The translations under genes were made by a program, and so were the position numbers. This document shows, piece after piece, positions 62,604-64,000 of a stretch of DNA of 64,000 nt. Position 1 is the first letter of the stretch; the number at the start of each line of letters is the position of its first letter. The stretch is from Bacteroidota bacterium (GTDB lineage: Bacteria > Bacteroidota > Ignavibacteria > UBA10030 > UBA8401). The DNA lies in the NCBI GenBank assembly GCA_035506275.1, contig DATJPT010000001.1:1-64000 (forward strand), read 5' to 3'. The notes under the pieces are model-generated. The model worked only from the letters and a program-made list of their open reading frames with translations, searched no databases and had not been told where the DNA came from.

Positions 62604-63521
62604 TTAATTTTTCGCCGCTGCAACAGTTGCTGCGGTGTCAAAGCCGGCGATCGCAGCTTCCGGCGCGATTCTCTTGACGAGTCCCTGAAGAACTTTTCCG
62701 GGGCCGGTCTCGACGAAGGTCGAAGCCCCATCCGTAGACATATTCCTGATCGTTTCTTCCCACCTGACCGGGCTGGTCACTTGCTCGAACAAAAGGGTTC
62801 GGATCTCGCCAGCCTTCCGCACCGGTTTCGCCGACACGTTTGCATAGACCGGGATCTGTGCATCCCGAATGGCCGTTCTGTCCAGAGCCGATTTCAATCC
62901 ATCCTTCGCCGATCGCATCAACGGGGAATGAAAGGCGCCGCTGACGACGAGTTCCTTCACCAATTTTGCGCCGCGCTGTTTAGCCAATTCCATCGCCTTG
63001 CGAACTCCGGCGACCGATCCCGAGATGACGATCTGTCCCGGAGAATTAAAATTAGCGGCCTGCACAATTCCGTCGCTCGATGCCGCGCGGCAAACTTCCT
63101 CGATCGTTTGTGCTTCAAGTCCGACGACCGCCGCCATCGTCCCAGGATTCTCTTCTCCCGCCTTCTGCATCAGCTCTCCGCGCAGACGAACGAGCTTCAA
63201 CGCTTCCTCAAAGGCGATCGCCCCGGCGGCGACAAGTGCCGAATATTCTCCGAGGGAGTGGCCGGCGGTCATCGCGGGGTCGCCGGGTTTGAGAATATTC
63301 CAGACGGCAATGCTGTGGAGAAAAATCGCCGGCTGGGTATTTCTGGTCTGTTTGAGCTCTTCTTCGGGCCCGTCAAAACAGATCTTCGACAGGGAAAAAC
63401 CGAGGACCTTGTCGGCTTTCGCGAACAGAGCTTTGGCCGCATCAAATTCGGCGCACAGATCCTTTCCCATCCCGACGTATTGCGAGCCTTGTCCCGGAAA
63501 AATATATGCCGTTGTACCCAT
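62604..63521 (-). CDS. fabD: Malonyl-CoA:ACP transacylase
   Basis: 305 residues. It loads malonyl units onto ACP. IFPGQGSQYVGMG at the start, the nucleophile in AGHSLGEYSALVAAG, and SGAFHSPLM with the catalytic His match FabD. It is encoded 20 bases after fabH and is followed by DUF3109 with a one-base overlap of start/stop regions. Confidence 0.97.
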   Translation of the reverse strand: MGTTAYIFPGQGSQYVGMGKDLCAEFDAAKALFAKADKVLGFSLSKICFDGPEEELKQTRNTQPAIFLHSIAVWNILKPGDPAMTAGHSLGEYSALVAAGAIAFEEALKLVRLRGELMQKAGEENPGTMAAVVGLEAQTIEEVCRAASSDGIVQAANFNSPGQIVISGSVAGVRKAMELAKQRGAKLVKELVVSGAFHSPLMRSAKDGLKSALDRTAIRDAQIPVYANVSAKPVRKAGEIRTLLFEQVTSPVRWEETIRNMSTDGASTFVETGPGKVLQGLVKRIAPEAAIAGFDTAATVAAAKN

Positions 63522-63541
63522 GTTCCGCTGCGATCCGATCC

Positions 63542-64000
63542 TTAAACCGACTTCGGCCCGTCAATTCCCCACTTCACCAGCACTGCTCCCCAGGTATACC
63601 CTGCGCCGAAACTCGAAAGTACCAGGTTGTGCCCTTTCTTGATTTTTCCCGCTTCCCACCATTCGGACAGGCAGAGGGGAATGGTCGCAGCGGTGGTGTT
63701 TCCGTAGCGGTCGATGTTGATCATCACCTTGGATTTGTCGATCTCCATCCGCTCCGCACATGCGTCGATGATGCGCAGGTTCGCCTGGTGCGGCACCAGC
63801 CAATCGACATCTTTGCCGGTGAGGTTGTTCCGCTTCATGATCTCGGCGGAAACCTCCGCCATGCCGATCACCGCCACCTTGAAGACCGCCTTTCCGTCCT
63901 GATAAATATAGTGCATCTTCTTATCGACGGTTTCATGGGTGGATGGACGAAGACTTCCGCCTGCTGACATGTGAAGCGCGAACCCGCCGGAACCGTCCGT
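63542..64000 (-). CDS. fabH: 3-oxoacyl-[ACP] synthase III (N-terminus beyond window)
   Basis: Only the C-terminal 153 or so residues are present; the frame continues off the window ([15 protein letters not shown] at the edge). [16 protein letters not shown] holds the catalytic His and [15 protein letters not shown] the catalytic Asn. FabH starts fatty-acid synthesis with acyl-CoA and malonyl-ACP. It is upstream of fabD in the fab operon. Confidence 0.96.
   Translation of the reverse strand, partial: TDGSGGFALHMSAGGSLRPSTHETVDKKMHYIYQDGKAVFKVAVIGMAEVSAEIMKRNNLTGKDVDWLVPHQANLRIIDACAERMEIDKSKVMINIDRYGNTTAATIPLCLSEWWEAGKIKKGHNLVLSSFGAGYTWGAVLVKWGIDGPKSV

Overview
The window comes from the chromosome of a Gram-negative bacterium of moderate GC content. 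A Kdo transferase, a two-acetamido-sugar pathway, BamA-like outer-membrane barrels, a lipoprotein and secreted repeat proteins all point to an LPS-bearing outer membrane. The gene mix resembles the Fibrobacteres-Chlorobi-Bacteroidetes group, perhaps an Ignavibacteria-like lineage: single-chain GcvP, tig-clpP-clpX, YbbR protein, DUF3109, DUF151-UVR protein, orphan microcompartment shell genes, and many weak Shine-Dalgarno sites. That placement is inference from gene content, not from a marker-gene comparison. No rRNA, tRNA, CRISPR array, insertion sequence or prophage was seen.

Layout. 1-1.1 kb: a truncated secreted protein of FG-GAP-like repeats. 1.5-7.4 kb: a nucleotide-sugar operon (Gfo/Idh/MocA dehydrogenase, left-handed beta-helix acyltransferase, two DegT-type aminotransferases, a GT4 glycosyltransferase and a KdsC-like phosphatase). 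7.6-10.4 kb: a large PDZ/membrane/GAF/PP2C signalling phosphatase on the minus strand. 10.5-26 kb: a surface-glycan locus. Its first part (about 10.4-17.8 kb) is visibly AT-richer and carries a flippase, a GT4, a methyltransferase, an ATP-grasp ligase, a PHP hydrolase and a deacetylase-like protein. It continues with an AsnB-type amidotransferase, a GT39-like membrane glycosyltransferase, a GT2, an epimerase, a heparinase II/III-like protein and a second methyltransferase.

26.1-27.0 kb holds two tandem BMC-H microcompartment shell genes closed by their own terminator. No enzyme typical of a microcompartment lies anywhere in the window, and the second shell protein has an extra C-terminal domain that looks Rho-N/SAP-like. 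This is the most unusual item here. 27-30 kb: a YbbR protein and a bactofilin-like/outer-membrane-barrel fusion.

30-64 kb is mainly housekeeping. It includes pdxJ, DUF151-UVR, etfBA, hisDC, an exported Cys-type glutathione peroxidase, ahcY-metK (the SAM cycle, which could serve the methyltransferases), a sugar nucleotidyltransferase, waaA, larC, priA, a Yip1-family protein, tmk, an M14 peptidase, tig-clpP-clpX, a lipoprotein, rsmE, a BamA-like protein, a CoA-binding protein and gcvP. It ends with rnc and the fatty-acid cluster fabH-fabD-DUF3109-fabG-acpP-fabF, read leftward off the window edge.

Functional picture: the left third builds, assembles and decorates a surface polysaccharide that probably contains diacetamido-uronic acid, perhaps amidated by the AsnB protein. 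The right half supplies core metabolism, protein quality control and lipid synthesis. Several intergenic regions hold dispersed hairpin repeats of at least three families.
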